From contig JAEETA010000027.1 of NCBI GenBank assembly GCA_016286555.1, positions 1-33,659 of the forward strand: a stretch of DNA of 33,659 nt. The letters run 5' to 3'. The position numbers and the translations under genes are program-made. Of the stretch, positions 1 through 10,200 are shown in pieces; positions within the stretch are counted from its first letter, which is position 1, and each line of letters begins with the position of its first letter. Source of the DNA: Lachnospiraceae bacterium. Lineage in GTDB: Bacteria > Bacillota > Clostridia > Lachnospirales > Lachnospiraceae. The notes under the pieces are model-generated. The model saw only the letters and a program-made list of their open reading frames with translations, was not told the origin of the DNA and did not search any database.

Positions 1-1046
1 ACGATTTCTTTCAAGATTGCTTTGAATTAGAAACAATCATTACTCCGATTAAATTGCAAGAGATCATCCCGCTTCCATATAACATTATGGAAAGATTTTT
101 ATATGTAGATGCAGCGGGAAATGAATACTATGAAATGCCGTTAAATAGAGAAGAACCAATTGTCTTACATCGAAAACAATCTAGTCCCACACCTGACCCG
201 ACGCCCGATCCTACCCCGGATCCCGACGACGACTGGATCGACGACGGGACGGTCAGCAGTTTCGTGACCCGTCTGTACCATGTCTTCCTGGATCGCACGC
301 CTGAGCAGGAGGAGGTAGATGCGTGGACGGCTCTCATCGTTTCCGGGCAGAAGACGGCAGGCGAAGCGGCTGCAGGCTTTATCTTCAGCCCTGAGTTCAT
401 CAATAGAAATATGTGTAACTCCCACTTCCTGGATTATCTCTATCTCGGTCTCTTTAACAGAGCCGCAGACGATGCCGGAAAGGATGGATGGACCTTCTAT
501 TTGGACGAAGGCTGGTCTAGAGAGATGGTGGTACAGGGATTCCTCATGAGCCCTGAATTCTTCAACCTGTGTGAAGCTTATGGAGTAAATCCCGGCACGG
601 GCCTTGCAAATGTCCCCGTCCTGGGTACCATCCAGAAGGACCATTGCACCATCGCGGGATGCCCCAATGACTCTCCCGTGAAGATCATGGTCGTCAGCCT
701 GTATGATACGGTCTTCGGACGCGTACCAAATCAGGATGAGGTGGACTTCTGGGTGAACCATATGGCAAATCATACGCCCGGTGTCACTGCCCGCGTGATG
801 GTAAACACCTTCTTAAACGGCGAGGAGTACTCTAACCTGAACCGCAGCAACGCAGAGTACGTGACCGACCTGTATCACGCCATCTTTAACCGTGAGCCCG
901 ACACAGGCGGCTTCGGCGGTTGGTTAAATGACCTGAATACCGGGCTTAAGACCAGAGAGGAAGTCTTAAACGGCTTTACCGGCTCTCCCGAGTTCATCGA
1001 CCAGTGCCACCACGCAGGCATCGAGATCGGCGGAGAGATCCGGTAA
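1..1046 (+). CDS. DUF4214-repeat protein, 5' end outside window
   Basis: The frame is open to the left edge (first full codon at 3), so this is the C-terminal part of a longer protein; a TTG at 54 is possible but has no clear ribosome binding site. Counting from that TTG, residues 43-60 form a Pro-Thr-Asp linker (repeated PTPD), followed by four DUF4214-like repeats at about 71-115, 127-169, 213-259 and 270-314. Each has the pattern LY...F.R.P, a conserved W and a closing SPEF or similar. DUF4214 is known as a repeat in secreted or surface proteins, often with an enzymatic domain in front; its exact role is unclear. The stretch before the linker is AT-rich (58 G+C of the first 180 bases by hand count) and I do not recognise it; after the linker the GC jumps to about 63%. 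A bidirectional terminator follows. Confidence 0.8.
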   Translation, partial: DFFQDCFELETIITPIKLQEIIPLPYNIMERFLYVDAAGNEYYEMPLNREEPIVLHRKQSSPTPDPTPDPTPDPDDDWIDDGTVSSFVTRLYHVFLDRTPEQEEVDAWTALIVSGQKTAGEAAAGFIFSPEFINRNMCNSHFLDYLYLGLFNRAADDAGKDGWTFYLDEGWSREMVVQGFLMSPEFFNLCEAYGVNPGTGLANVPVLGTIQKDHCTIAGCPNDSPVKIMVVSLYDTVFGRVPNQDEVDFWVNHMANHTPGVTARVMVNTFLNGEEYSNLNRSNAEYVTDLYHAIFNREPDTGGFGGWLNDLNTGLKTREEVLNGFTGSPEFIDQCHHAGIEIGGEIR

Positions 1047-1085
1047 AGGAAATCTGATAAAGGATCAAAAAGAAAGAATTAAAAA

Positions 1086-1113
1086 GAAAGGACCGGCATA
1101 TGCCGGTCCTTTC
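1086..1113. terminator. Bidirectional terminator between convergent genes
   Basis: A perfect 13-bp inverted repeat (gaaaggaccggca / tgccggtcctttc) around a central TA lies between two convergent genes. On the minus strand it is followed by a run of five T, and on the plus strand by TTCAATTT. It probably ends transcription in both directions, more strongly for the minus-strand gene. Confidence 0.85.
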
Positions 1114-1124
1114 AATTTGGATAC

Positions 1125-2057
1125 CTAACCTTTAAAGTCGATGGACTGTCCGACCATTCTCTCACCTTCGGTGAGCACGCTGTTTGCGGACTGATCGTAT
1201 GCGTAGCTCTGCACCTTGGAGAGGAGTTCCTCCAGGGAGCCGGAACGGATGGTCACATACTCTCTGGGATCTTCGATCGCTTCCCCTTCCGTGACCTCTT
1301 CGGCGCCTTCTAAGCGGGCTTTCTCCAGGTTTTCTGCCTGCTCAGCCTTCTCGGCCCTCCGCTCTTCCCTGCGCTTTTCGATGCGCTCCTGCTGCGCCTG
1401 CTTTGCCTCGGCCTTCTTTTCAGCGGCCTTCTGCGCGCGCTTTGCTTCCTGCTTTGCCTCGATCCGGGCCTTCTGCGCATCGGAAGACTTCTCCAGCGTT
1501 GCGAAGAAGCTCTGGTTTCCGTTCTCATCCACGGAGATGCCGAAATTCTTTACATTGGCACCGCTGCTGGCCAGGGAATTCTTCATCTCTTCGATCTTTG
1601 CCTGGCTCATCATCAGGATGCCTTCGTATTTCTTACGGAAGGCTTCGTCCGTAGCCATGCGCTCGATCTTTTCCTCATCGATGAGGACCACGGTCTTGTT
1701 CACGTTACCGTAAGCGGCAGCGTTTCTCTTGACGGCATCCTTCATATCCGAGCTTACGAGAATGAAATCCATATTATGGAATTTTGCTTTCAACTGCTCG
1801 TAATAGTCCTTCGCCTTGTCGGAGAGCTTCACGTCGCCGACGGCAAAACCGTATTCGGTTTTCTGGGGAATGAGGGAACTGCCGGATGAGATAGGTTTAA
1901 AGGGCGTGGTCTTTACCTTGCCGGCAGCGCCTGCAAGTGCCTCGTCCCTTTTTGCGGCAGCGGATTGCTGCGCTTCCTTGGCCTCTGTGGCCGGTCCGGT
2001 CTTACTTAGGTAAGATGATTGTTGATAGGCGGATACGCCATAAAATTCAGAACTCAT
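1125..2057 (-). CDS. DUF6033-like coiled-coil protein
   Basis: A 310-residue hydrophilic protein with no signal peptide or membrane segment. The N-terminal ~60 residues are Ser/Ala/Gln-rich and probably disordered. A compact part follows (about 70-195) that includes YYEQLKAKF and DFILVSSDM. Then comes a long Ala/Lys/Glu/Arg-rich stretch (about 200-260) typical of a charged alpha-helical coiled coil. I believe it matches the DUF6033 family of Clostridia, but from memory only; function unknown. The first ATG in the frame is at 2075, but a perfect AAGGAGGT lies inside that extension, just ahead of the ATG at 2057, so 2057 is chosen. A flagellar-sigma-like promoter upstream hints at co-regulation with motility. 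Confidence 0.72.
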   Translation of the reverse strand: MSSEFYGVSAYQQSSYLSKTGPATEAKEAQQSAAAKRDEALAGAAGKVKTTPFKPISSGSSLIPQKTEYGFAVGDVKLSDKAKDYYEQLKAKFHNMDFILVSSDMKDAVKRNAAAYGNVNKTVVLIDEEKIERMATDEAFRKKYEGILMMSQAKIEEMKNSLASSGANVKNFGISVDENGNQSFFATLEKSSDAQKARIEAKQEAKRAQKAAEKKAEAKQAQQERIEKRREERRAEKAEQAENLEKARLEGAEEVTEGEAIEDPREYVTIRSGSLEELLSKVQSYAYDQSANSVLTEGERMVGQSIDFKG

Positions 2058-2063
2058 ACCAGT

Positions 2064-2071
2064 ACCTCCTT
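2064..2071 (-). promoter_or_regulatory. Ribosome binding site fixing the start at 2057
   Basis: AAGGAGGT on the minus strand, six bases ahead of the ATG at 2057. It lies inside the longer frame beginning at 2075, which makes that earlier ATG unlikely as the real start. Confidence 0.85.
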
Positions 2072-2221
2072 GCACTGTCCGGGGACGACCAGCATCCCCT
2101 GGAAATCCGTTTCCTCGTCCGTTTTGCCGATGGATCCGGGGTGCTCAAAGGGAGCCGGCGTGCGCTATTCCTCGATAAATCAATGCAGCAAAACAAGACA
2201 TGTATGGTTATCTTATTCCGT

Positions 2222-2249
2222 ATATCGGATGGGAAAATTCAAAACTTAA
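2222..2249 (-). promoter_or_regulatory. Candidate sigma-D/sigma-28 (flagellar) promoter
   Basis: On the minus strand TTAAGTTT, 12 bases, then TCCGATAT. The flagellar sigma consensus is TAAAGTTT-N11-GCCGATAA, and in Bacillus TAAA-N14-16-GCCGATAT, so this matches 7/8 and 6-7/8 with spacing one base long. It lies about 165 bases upstream of the 2057 start and points toward that gene. This is a match by eye only. Confidence 0.45.
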
Positions 2250-2321
2250 CCCCTTGCCGAAAAATTTTTCAATATTATTTTTTGAATAAAATTTCTGACA
2301 GATTTTGTGGCTTTTTTAAGA

Positions 2322-2350
2322 AGTACAAAAACGGGCGGCTGTGTTAGGAT
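2322..2350 (+). promoter_or_regulatory. Candidate sigma-A promoter of the glycosidase operon
   Basis: AGTACA, 17 bases, then TAGGAT preceded by TGT (extended -10). The -35 is weak. The same 10-mer GTGTTAGGAT recurs in the promoter of the small membrane protein gene at 26651-26660. It lies about 65 bases ahead of the SGNH start, and nothing else in the 358-base gap 2058-2415 looks like a better plus-strand promoter. Confidence 0.45.
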
Positions 2351-2415
2351 AAGAATAGATTTTTATGCGTTCCAGCGCCTGTGGGGAACGGGCCCAAGGG
2401 CCGAAAGGAGAGGAC

Positions 2416-4122
2416 ATGAAACAAATGAGCGGACCGGTGGCTCCCAAGGATCCCACCGTCAAAAAGCCGTATTTTTACATTATGCTGGACAAGGATATCT
2501 TCGGTGCTCCGATGCCGGACGGCAGCGGTACCCAGTTTATCTTTGAAGACAGCGGGAGACTGATCAATTCCGCATCCTTCGTGGGAGGTGTGACGGATCA
2601 GGAGATCCTGGATCTCATGAAGACCACGGAAGGCTTCCGGAAGCTGGTGTACAGCATCGGCATTTCCCTGGTTTGCAAGGACACGGATTCCGTCCGTTTT
2701 GCTTTCCAGATGTATGGTAAGGAAGACCCCCTGGTAACCGGGACCACTCTGTATTGCGACCTGCCCACCGACGGACAGGAGATGGAGATGGTGCTGGAAA
2801 ATCAGACCTGGTCCGATATGGACGATCAGCCCGGCCAGATCCGCTTCGAATTCCCCAAGGCGGAGCAGAAAGGTCTGGTCAGCGTTCGTTTTTACTTAAA
2901 TGACGGCTACACCGTGCCTGAGATGGCTGCAGATCAGAAGGTGGATTTCGGATCCGAAGGGTATAAGGCAATGATCGGAAAGTGCCTTATGAATCCCGGC
3001 GAGATGGGACCTCTGGCGGCAGTCATAGAGAAGGCCCGCAGAGGAGAGGAGATCGTCACCGCATTCATCGGCGGCTCCGTCACCCAGGGTGCAGGCGCAG
3101 TGCCCATCCATGAAAAATGTTATCCCAGACTCTTCGCACAGGATTTTGAGAAAAAATACGCGCAGCCCGGCAAGGTGAAGCTCATCAAGGCCGGTGTGGG
3201 TGGCACCCCTTCCGAGCTGGGAATGCTCCGCTTTGAGCGGGATATCCTGCGGGACGGTGCGGTAAATCCCGACATTCTGGTGATAGAGTTCGCTGTGAAC
3301 GACGAGGGAGACGAGACCAAGGGAAAATGCTACGAGAGCCTGATCCGCAAGGCCATGGCACTGCCTGAGCCTCCCGCCATCGTACTGCTCTTTGCCGTCT
3401 TTGCTACGGATTACAATCTGCAGGAGCGCCTGGGCCCTGTGGGCTTCCACTACAACCTGCCCATGGTGAGCCTGAAGAACGCGGTGACGGATCAGTTCTA
3501 CCTGGCCCCCGGAGAGGGACGCATCATTTCCAAGAACCAGTATTTCTACGATGTGTTCCACCCCAGCAACAACGGACACCGCATCATGGCAGACTGTCTG
3601 TTGGAGCTGTGCAGGGCGGCGGAAAGTGCGGCTCCCGAAGCGGCGGATTATGAACGCCACCTGGATATGGATCCCATCATCGGCGGCGAGTTTGAGGATG
3701 TGGTCCTCATCGACCGCAAAACGCAGCCCCTGGAGATGGAGTATTCCGAGGGCGGCTTTAGCGGCACCGATGAAGATCTCCAGCGGGTGGAGATGGACGA
3801 TGTGCTGCAGCCCGTTCCCGAGTTCCCTTACAACTGGTATTACGACGGCAGCAAGCAGGAGCCTTTCCGGGTGAGGCTCCGCTGCAAGGCATTTTTCGTC
3901 ATTAACAAGGACTCCGGTTCTCCGGAATTCGGCAAGATCGCATGCAAGGTAGACGGCAAACAGGTCCGGGTCATCGATCCCATGGCCAACGGCTGGACTC
4001 ACTGCAATCCCATGCTGCTCCTGAACGAAAAGGAGAGTGCAGTCCACGAGATCGAGATCGGTATGGATGCCGGCGATGAAGGAAAGAAAGCAACCATTCT
4101 GGGCTTCGGCGCAGTGAAGTAA
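2416..4122 (+). CDS. SGNH/GDSL-family hydrolase, probable carbohydrate esterase
   Basis: 568 residues, cytoplasmic (no signal peptide). The SGNH core is in the middle: block I GGSVTQG with nucleophile Ser221, block II glycine in GVGGTP near 260, block III Asn295 in EFAVNDEGD, and block V Asp379/His382 in DVFHP. The first ~200 residues and last ~170 residues are extra domains that I do not recognise; they are probably beta-rich, as in carbohydrate esterases. SGNH enzymes of this kind remove acetyl groups from sugars. Its place ahead of GH115 and GH2 genes suggests deacetylation of imported glucuronoxylan-type oligosaccharides, but the substrate is inference. GAAAGGAGAGGAC ahead of the ATG at 2416 fixes the start; an ATG at 2365 in frame lacks one. 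Confidence 0.85.
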   Translation: MKQMSGPVAPKDPTVKKPYFYIMLDKDIFGAPMPDGSGTQFIFEDSGRLINSASFVGGVTDQEILDLMKTTEGFRKLVYSIGISLVCKDTDSVRFAFQMYGKEDPLVTGTTLYCDLPTDGQEMEMVLENQTWSDMDDQPGQIRFEFPKAEQKGLVSVRFYLNDGYTVPEMAADQKVDFGSEGYKAMIGKCLMNPGEMGPLAAVIEKARRGEEIVTAFIGGSVTQGAGAVPIHEKCYPRLFAQDFEKKYAQPGKVKLIKAGVGGTPSELGMLRFERDILRDGAVNPDILVIEFAVNDEGDETKGKCYESLIRKAMALPEPPAIVLLFAVFATDYNLQERLGPVGFHYNLPMVSLKNAVTDQFYLAPGEGRIISKNQYFYDVFHPSNNGHRIMADCLLELCRAAESAAPEAADYERHLDMDPIIGGEFEDVVLIDRKTQPLEMEYSEGGFSGTDEDLQRVEMDDVLQPVPEFPYNWYYDGSKQEPFRVRLRCKAFFVINKDSGSPEFGKIACKVDGKQVRVIDPMANGWTHCNPMLLLNEKESAVHEIEIGMDAGDEGKKATILGFGAVK

Positions 4123-4206
4123 ACAGAGGGCGGGTGCGGAATCCGCAGTTGTCAATCATCGGGAGCGTCGGATCTGCGACGCCCCTGCAAAATATTTGGA
4201 GGAAGT

Positions 4207-7200
4207 ATGGAACTTCGTATCGGTAGTCACGCAAAAGTAAGTATCCTGACGGAAAACAGTGCCTTTCCCGGCGTGCGCAGAGTGGCGGGGAAAGTGGCGG
4301 AGGATCTGCAGAAGGTCCTGAGCGCAGATGTATCCCTCACAGAGATCACGGATGTGAAAAATCCCACCGCAGGCAGCCCTGCGGAAGCCATCACCATTGT
4401 GGCGGCCACCCTGGGCAAGAGCGAGCTGGCGGAAAGCCTGGCGGGAGAGCTTCCCGAGATCGGGCAGATCAGAGGCAAGAGAGAGTGCTATGTCTTCCTG
4501 CTGCGGCAGCTTCCCGGAAACTCTCAAGTGAGCCTTCTGATCCTGGGCAGCGATAAGCGGGGAACCATCTACGGCCTCTTCCATCTTTCGGAGCTGCTGC
4601 ATGTATCCCCCTGGGTGTATTTTGCAGATGTGGCGCCTGTTCCCATGGATGAGCTGGTGATTACGGATAAGGACGAGCTGGTTTCCAAAGAACCCAGCGT
4701 CAAATACAGAGGCTTTTTCATCAACGACGAGTGGCCTGCTTTCGGCAACTGGACCTTCGAGCATTTCGGCGGTTTTACGGCGGAGATGTACGATCATGTC
4801 TTTGAACTGATCCTGCGTCTGAAGGGCAATTACCTCTGGCCCGCAATGTGGACCTCCAATTTTTCCCTGGACGGCCCCGGCCTGGCCAATGCGGAGCTGG
4901 CGGATGAATACGGCATCGTCATGAGCAATTCCCACCACGAGCCCTGCTCCCGCCACAGCGAGGAGTGGGATCTGGTGAGGGGCGACGATTCCCCTTACGG
5001 CAACGCCTGGAACTTCGACCGCAACAAGGAAGGCCTCACCAATTACTGGAGAGACGGACTGAAGCGCAACGCTCCCTTTGAGAACATCATCACCGTGGGT
5101 ATGCGCGGCGAGCGGGATTCCGAGATCCTGGGCCGCACCGCCACCCTGCAGGAGAACATTGATTACCTGAAGGAAGTCATCACCACCCAGAACCGTCTGA
5201 TCCGGGAGACCATCAGCGAGAACCTGGATGACGTACCCCGGATGCTGGCCATCTACAAAGAGGTGGAGGCTTACTTCAAGGGAGATGACACGACTGTCGG
5301 TTTGAAGGAGTGGCCGGAGCTGGACGGCATCACCTGCATGCTCTGTGAGGACAACCAGGGCAATATGCGCCTCCTTCCCGAGGAGGCTACCCGGAACCGT
5401 AAGGGCGGCTGGGGAATGTATTACCACTTTGATTATCACGGCGATCCCTTCTCCTACGAGTGGATCGGCAGCACCTACCTGCCCAAGGTTTGGGAGCAGA
5501 TGGGAGAGGCGTACGAAGCCGGGATCCGGGAGATCTGGATCGTGAACGTGGGCGACCTGAAGCCCCAGGAGCTGCCCCTTTCCTACTTCCTGGATCTGGC
5601 ATACGATTTTGAAAAATACGGCACCGCCGCGCCCAATACCACCGACGAGTACACGAAGCGCTGGATCGCTGCCCAGTTCGGCGGCGCCCTGACGGAAGAA
5701 GAGCAGGCGCAGACCTTCGCGGCCGTGGATGCTTACACCTGGCTGAACAGCACCCAGAAGCCCGAGTCTCTGCAGACGGACACCTATCATCCCGTCCACT
5801 ACGGAGAGTCTCAGGGGGTCCTGGACTATGCAGCACCCCTGGCGGAGGCGGCTACCCGCATCTACGAAGGGCTGAAAGCAGGCGCCGAGAGCGCAAAAGC
5901 CCTGGCAGATGCGTACTTCCAGCTGGTAACCTTCCCTGTCTGCGCAACCCTTACCCAGCACCGTCTCATGCTGCTGGCGGGACAGAACCATTTCCTGGCT
6001 GCACAGGGCAAGCCCTCCGGCAACGCTTTGGCAGTGCAGGTGGCAGAGGCGAGACGCAGGGAGGACGAACTGCGGGATGCTTACCACAGCCTCTGCGGCG
6101 GCAAGTGGAACGGCATGATGCTGTCCCAGCATGTGGGATTTCAGCATTGGAACGAGGAGGAAAATCGCTATCCCGAGCGCCGCTTCATCTGGCGCGCAGA
6201 GAAAAAGCGTCTTGTTGTCAGCATTCCCGACAGCGGTCAGTATTCCATGGGCGGCGACTGGACCCGGAAGGATCTGCACCTCACCGCATTTTGCAAGCCC
6301 GGCGTTAATGAAGCTATGATCGAGCTGGAGAACGCAGGCAATGAAGATATGAACGTGACCGTAGAGCAAAATGCTCCCTGGATCAAGGTCGGGACCACGG
6401 AGCTTTCTCTGGCGGCCTGCCCCGATACCGAAGGCACCGGCAGGGCAGACTTTACGGACAGCGTTGCAAGAGTAGCGATCACCCTGGACCGGAAGGCACT
6501 GCAGGAGGCACTTGCAAATGGAAAGGCATCCTCCTTCGGAGAGGTGATTTCCGACAGATATGTCAGAACGGAACTCATTTTCCGCACGGAAGGAAGACAT
6601 GTGAAGGTACAGATCTACGCCTGCAGCTTTACTCCCGAGGAAGAGGCGGGCAATGTGGTTCCCGTGCTTCCCGCAGCCTGGAGAGAGCGGGTTCAGATCC
6701 CCGATGACCTGGGCCTTGTTCTGGAAGCAGGCAGTGCTGTTTCCTACGAGAAGGGCGCGGACGGTGCCGCATGGGTACTTATGACTCCTTACGGAAAATA
6801 CGACGGTGCTCTGAAGGCCTTCCCCGTGACGGAGCATTTTTCCGGCACTGCAGGGGCGCCCGCAGCCACCTACGAGATACTGCTTCCCGAAGAGGGAGAA
6901 TACCTCCTGACCGTACTTTCCGCTCCATCCAATCCTACAGACGGTAGCAATCATCTGCGTCTTGGGGTACAATTAGATGATCGGGAGGGTGCATCCTTCG
7001 TGGATACCATCCCGGAGTCCTTCCGGGCGGGAGTTACTTCCAACCGTCCCTGGAGCGTGGGTGTTATCAATCAGATCCATATCGGGGAGACTGCTTTTAC
7101 GGCAGCTGCCGGAAAGCACAGCCTGAAGATCTATGCATGTGATCCGGGCCTGGTGGTGGAGCGTCTCATGATCCGCAGGAAGGATGTGGAATGGGCGAAG

Positions 7201-7239
7201 GGGTATCTGGGACCTTTGCCGAAACGCTTAAAAAAGTAA
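4207..7239 (+). CDS. GH115 glycosidase, probable xylan alpha-1,2-glucuronidase
   Basis: 1010 residues, a usual length for GH115. Family hallmarks are visible: LGSDKRGTIYGLFHLSE (about 116-132), KYRGFFINDEWP ending near 176, the LKGNYLWPAMW block near 205, SNSHHEPC near 243 and GMRGERD near 298. The C-terminal ~350 residues would be the beta-rich accessory domains of the family. GH115 enzymes release (4-O-methyl)glucuronic acid from glucuronoxylan or its oligosaccharides, and some members act on arabinogalactan. There is no signal peptide, so it should act in the cytoplasm on imported oligosaccharides. It follows the esterase gene by 84 bases, with GGAGG just before the ATG, and precedes the GH2 gene by 21 bases, so the three are co-transcribed. 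Confidence 0.93.
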   Translation: MELRIGSHAKVSILTENSAFPGVRRVAGKVAEDLQKVLSADVSLTEITDVKNPTAGSPAEAITIVAATLGKSELAESLAGELPEIGQIRGKRECYVFLLRQLPGNSQVSLLILGSDKRGTIYGLFHLSELLHVSPWVYFADVAPVPMDELVITDKDELVSKEPSVKYRGFFINDEWPAFGNWTFEHFGGFTAEMYDHVFELILRLKGNYLWPAMWTSNFSLDGPGLANAELADEYGIVMSNSHHEPCSRHSEEWDLVRGDDSPYGNAWNFDRNKEGLTNYWRDGLKRNAPFENIITVGMRGERDSEILGRTATLQENIDYLKEVITTQNRLIRETISENLDDVPRMLAIYKEVEAYFKGDDTTVGLKEWPELDGITCMLCEDNQGNMRLLPEEATRNRKGGWGMYYHFDYHGDPFSYEWIGSTYLPKVWEQMGEAYEAGIREIWIVNVGDLKPQELPLSYFLDLAYDFEKYGTAAPNTTDEYTKRWIAAQFGGALTEEEQAQTFAAVDAYTWLNSTQKPESLQTDTYHPVHYGESQGVLDYAAPLAEAATRIYEGLKAGAESAKALADAYFQLVTFPVCATLTQHRLMLLAGQNHFLAAQGKPSGNALAVQVAEARRREDELRDAYHSLCGGKWNGMMLSQHVGFQHWNEEENRYPERRFIWRAEKKRLVVSIPDSGQYSMGGDWTRKDLHLTAFCKPGVNEAMIELENAGNEDMNVTVEQNAPWIKVGTTELSLAACPDTEGTGRADFTDSVARVAITLDRKALQEALANGKASSFGEVISDRYVRTELIFRTEGRHVKVQIYACSFTPEEEAGNVVPVLPAAWRERVQIPDDLGLVLEAGSAVSYEKGADGAAWVLMTPYGKYDGALKAFPVTEHFSGTAGAPAATYEILLPEEGEYLLTVLSAPSNPTDGSNHLRLGVQLDDREGASFVDTIPESFRAGVTSNRPWSVGVINQIHIGETAFTAAAGKHSLKIYACDPGLVVERLMIRRKDVEWAKGYLGPLPKRLKK

Positions 7240-7260
7240 ATCGCGTTTGAGGATCATTTC

Positions 7261-10200
7261 ATGAAGTATTTGTTCAACGATGGTTGGGAATTTGCAAAGA
7301 CGGCCCCCGGTACGGAACTGTCCGATGTAGACAGCGCCGTCTTTCGGCCTGTGCGCCTGCCCCATGACTGGCTCATTTATCAGGGAACGGATCTGTACGA
7401 AAATAGCACCGGCTGGTATCGGAAGGTGATCCGCAGAGGCAAGGAATACGGCCGGGTGTATCAGCTGTATTTCGAAGGCGTCTACATGGATTCCACCGTG
7501 TACGTGAACCGGAAAAAGGTGGGAGACTGGAAGTACGGATACTCCAGCTTCTACTTCGATATCACGGAGGAAATGGAGAGCGGCGAGACCGAGATCCTGG
7601 TGCAGGTGCGGTTCCTTTCTCCCAATTCCCGCTGGTATTCCGGCGCCGGCATTTACCGGAACGTATATCTCTTCGAGCAGGAGGAGACCCGTTTTGTGAC
7701 GGACAGTCTCTATGTTTCCGCGCACCCTGCGGGAATGCACGGCAAAATGTCCGCACCCGATACGCCCCTGGACGGCATCTGGGAACTGAAGGTCAGCGGA
7801 GAGATCCTGGGAGTGGATCCTGATTCCGAAGGCGTGAGCAATTACAGTCTGCTGCTGCAGATCCCGGAACTTGACATCGGTGTCAGTTTCCCACTGGATG
7901 AATGCCTGCGCGAGTTGCAGGATCCCGTGATCGAGGGAGCCGAGGAGGCGTTGCCCTGGCGCCATGAGGGAGAAGATCCCATCCTGGCCGAGGTATCGAT
8001 CCCCATCGAAAATCCCATGCTCTGGTCCGTGGAGGATCCTCATCTGTATATGATCGGCCTCAGCCTGCAAAAGGGGCAGAGGAGCATGGACCGTATGACC
8101 GCGGATTTCGGATTCCGCAGCATCTCATTTACCCCTGACGGCGGATTTTTCCTGAACGGACAGCATCTGAAGCTGAACGGTGTCTGCGAGCATCACGACC
8201 TGGGCGCTCTGGGAGCGGCCTACAGCCACGGTGCCATGACCCGGAAGCTGATGATCCTCAAGGAGATGGGTGTCAACGCCATCCGTACCGCCCACAACAT
8301 GCCTGCCATCGACTTCCTGGAAATGGCGGACAAAATGGGATTCCTGGTGGTGGATGAAGCCTTTGACATGTGGCGTCGCAGCAAGACAGAGTACGATTAT
8401 GCCCGGTTTTTCCCGGAATGGCAGGCCAGAGATGTGGCCAGCTGGGTCCGCAGAGACCGGAACCATCCCTGCGTCATCCTGTGGAGCATCGGCAACGAGA
8501 TCTACGATACCCACGCGGATGAGATGGGACAGGTCATTACGAAAATGCTGATGGAGGAAGCCCGCAGCCACGATCCCTATCACAATGCGGAGATCACCAT
8601 CGGCTCCAATTACATGCCCTGGGAAGGTGCGCAGAAATGTGCCGATATCCTGAAATTTGCCGGATACAATTACGGTGAAAAATGCTACGAGCGTCATCAT
8701 GCGGAGCATCCCGACTGGTACATCTTCGGAAGCGAGACATCCTCCACGGTCCAGAGCCGCGGGATCTATCACTTCCCGCTGTCCCAGTCCCTGCTGGCAG
8801 ACGATGACGAGCAGTGCTCCACCCTGGGGAACTGTACCACCAGCTGGGGAGCCCCCAGCCCTGAGTATGTGCTTCTCACGGAGCGGGATACGCCCTTCTC
8901 CGCAGGTCAGTTCATCTGGTCCGGTTTTGATTACATTGGAGAGCCCACGCCCTATTCCACCCGAAATTCCTATTTCGGCCAGATCGATACGGCGGGCTTC
9001 CCCAAGGATACTTACTACATTTACAAGTCCATGTGGGTGCCCTTCGAGAAGGAGCCCTTCGTCCACGTGTTCCCCTACTGGGATTTTAATCCCGGCCAGA
9101 CCGTGGATGTGCGCATTGCCAGCAACGCCCCCGAGGTAGAGCTTTTTGTAAACGGCGTTTCTCAGGGAAGAGTGCAGCTGGATCATGCCCATGGAAAAAA
9201 GCTGTTGGCGGATTATTCCGTGGTTTACGAACCCGGTGAGATCACGGCTGTGGCCTACGGACCCGACGGCGGGGAAGCAGCCCGGGAGAGCAGGCACAGT
9301 TTCGGTGAGCCCGCCCGGATCGTTTTGGAGCGCTTTGGTGATACCATGGGTGTCATGGGCAACGGCGAGGACCTGATCTTTGTGGTGGCCACCGTGGTGG
9401 ACGCAGACGGATATCCCGTGGAAAATGCCAACAACCTCATCCATGTGAAGGTGCAGGGTGCCGGCTATCTGGCAGGACTGGACAACGGTGACTCCACCGA
9501 CACGGATGAATACAAGGGCAAGGCCCGCAGGCTCTTTAACGGAAAACTCCTGATCATTGCTCGGTCGGACAATCGTCCCGGTGCACTGATCGTGGAAGCC
9601 CATTCCGACGGACTGCAGGGATTTTCCCTTCCCATGCAGGTGATGAACGAGCCTCCCAGGATCGGCAGGAGCTACGAGACCGACAGAATGTCGGATAAGC
9701 TGCCTCCCGAAAAGCGCTGGATCCGGAAGATCGAGCTTACCGCAGCGGAGCACAGCTTTACGGCGGACCGAAAGCGGATCTGCGTAAAGGCGAAGGTGCT
9801 TCCAGAGAATGCGGATTTCGTACCCGATGATCTCATCTGGAAAGTGGTGACGGATACGGGCATCGAGTCTCCCATCGGGCGGATCGCATCCCATGATGAC
9901 GATTCCGCCATTGTGGAAGCTCTGGGAGACGGTTCCTTCCGTGTGCGCTGCATGACCCGCAACGGAGCCCGCACCGTGAAGGTGATCTCTCAGCTGGAGT
10001 TTACCGCGGATGGTTTAGGCCAGGCGCTTTTGGATCCTTACGGATTCGTGGCAGGCGGTATGTACAGCTACGGCGAGGGTGACCTGGGCAACGGAAATGA
10101 GCACGGCGTCTCCTCCGCAAGGGATGCACGCAGTGTCATCGGATTTGAAAATGTGAACTTCGGAGACTTCGGTTCCGACGAGATCACGCTCCCCATCTTT

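Noticed and set aside
4156..6972. 938-codon open frame on the minus strand, opposite the GH115 gene
   Set aside because: It mirrors the codon pattern of the strongly recognisable GH115 gene, has no ribosome binding site and yields a low-complexity translation rich in His/Leu/Gln; it is a shadow of the plus-strand gene.
8125..9894. Long minus-strand frame opposite the GH2 gene
   Set aside because: Same reason: the GH2 catalytic motifs lie on the plus strand and the minus-strand translation resembles no family.
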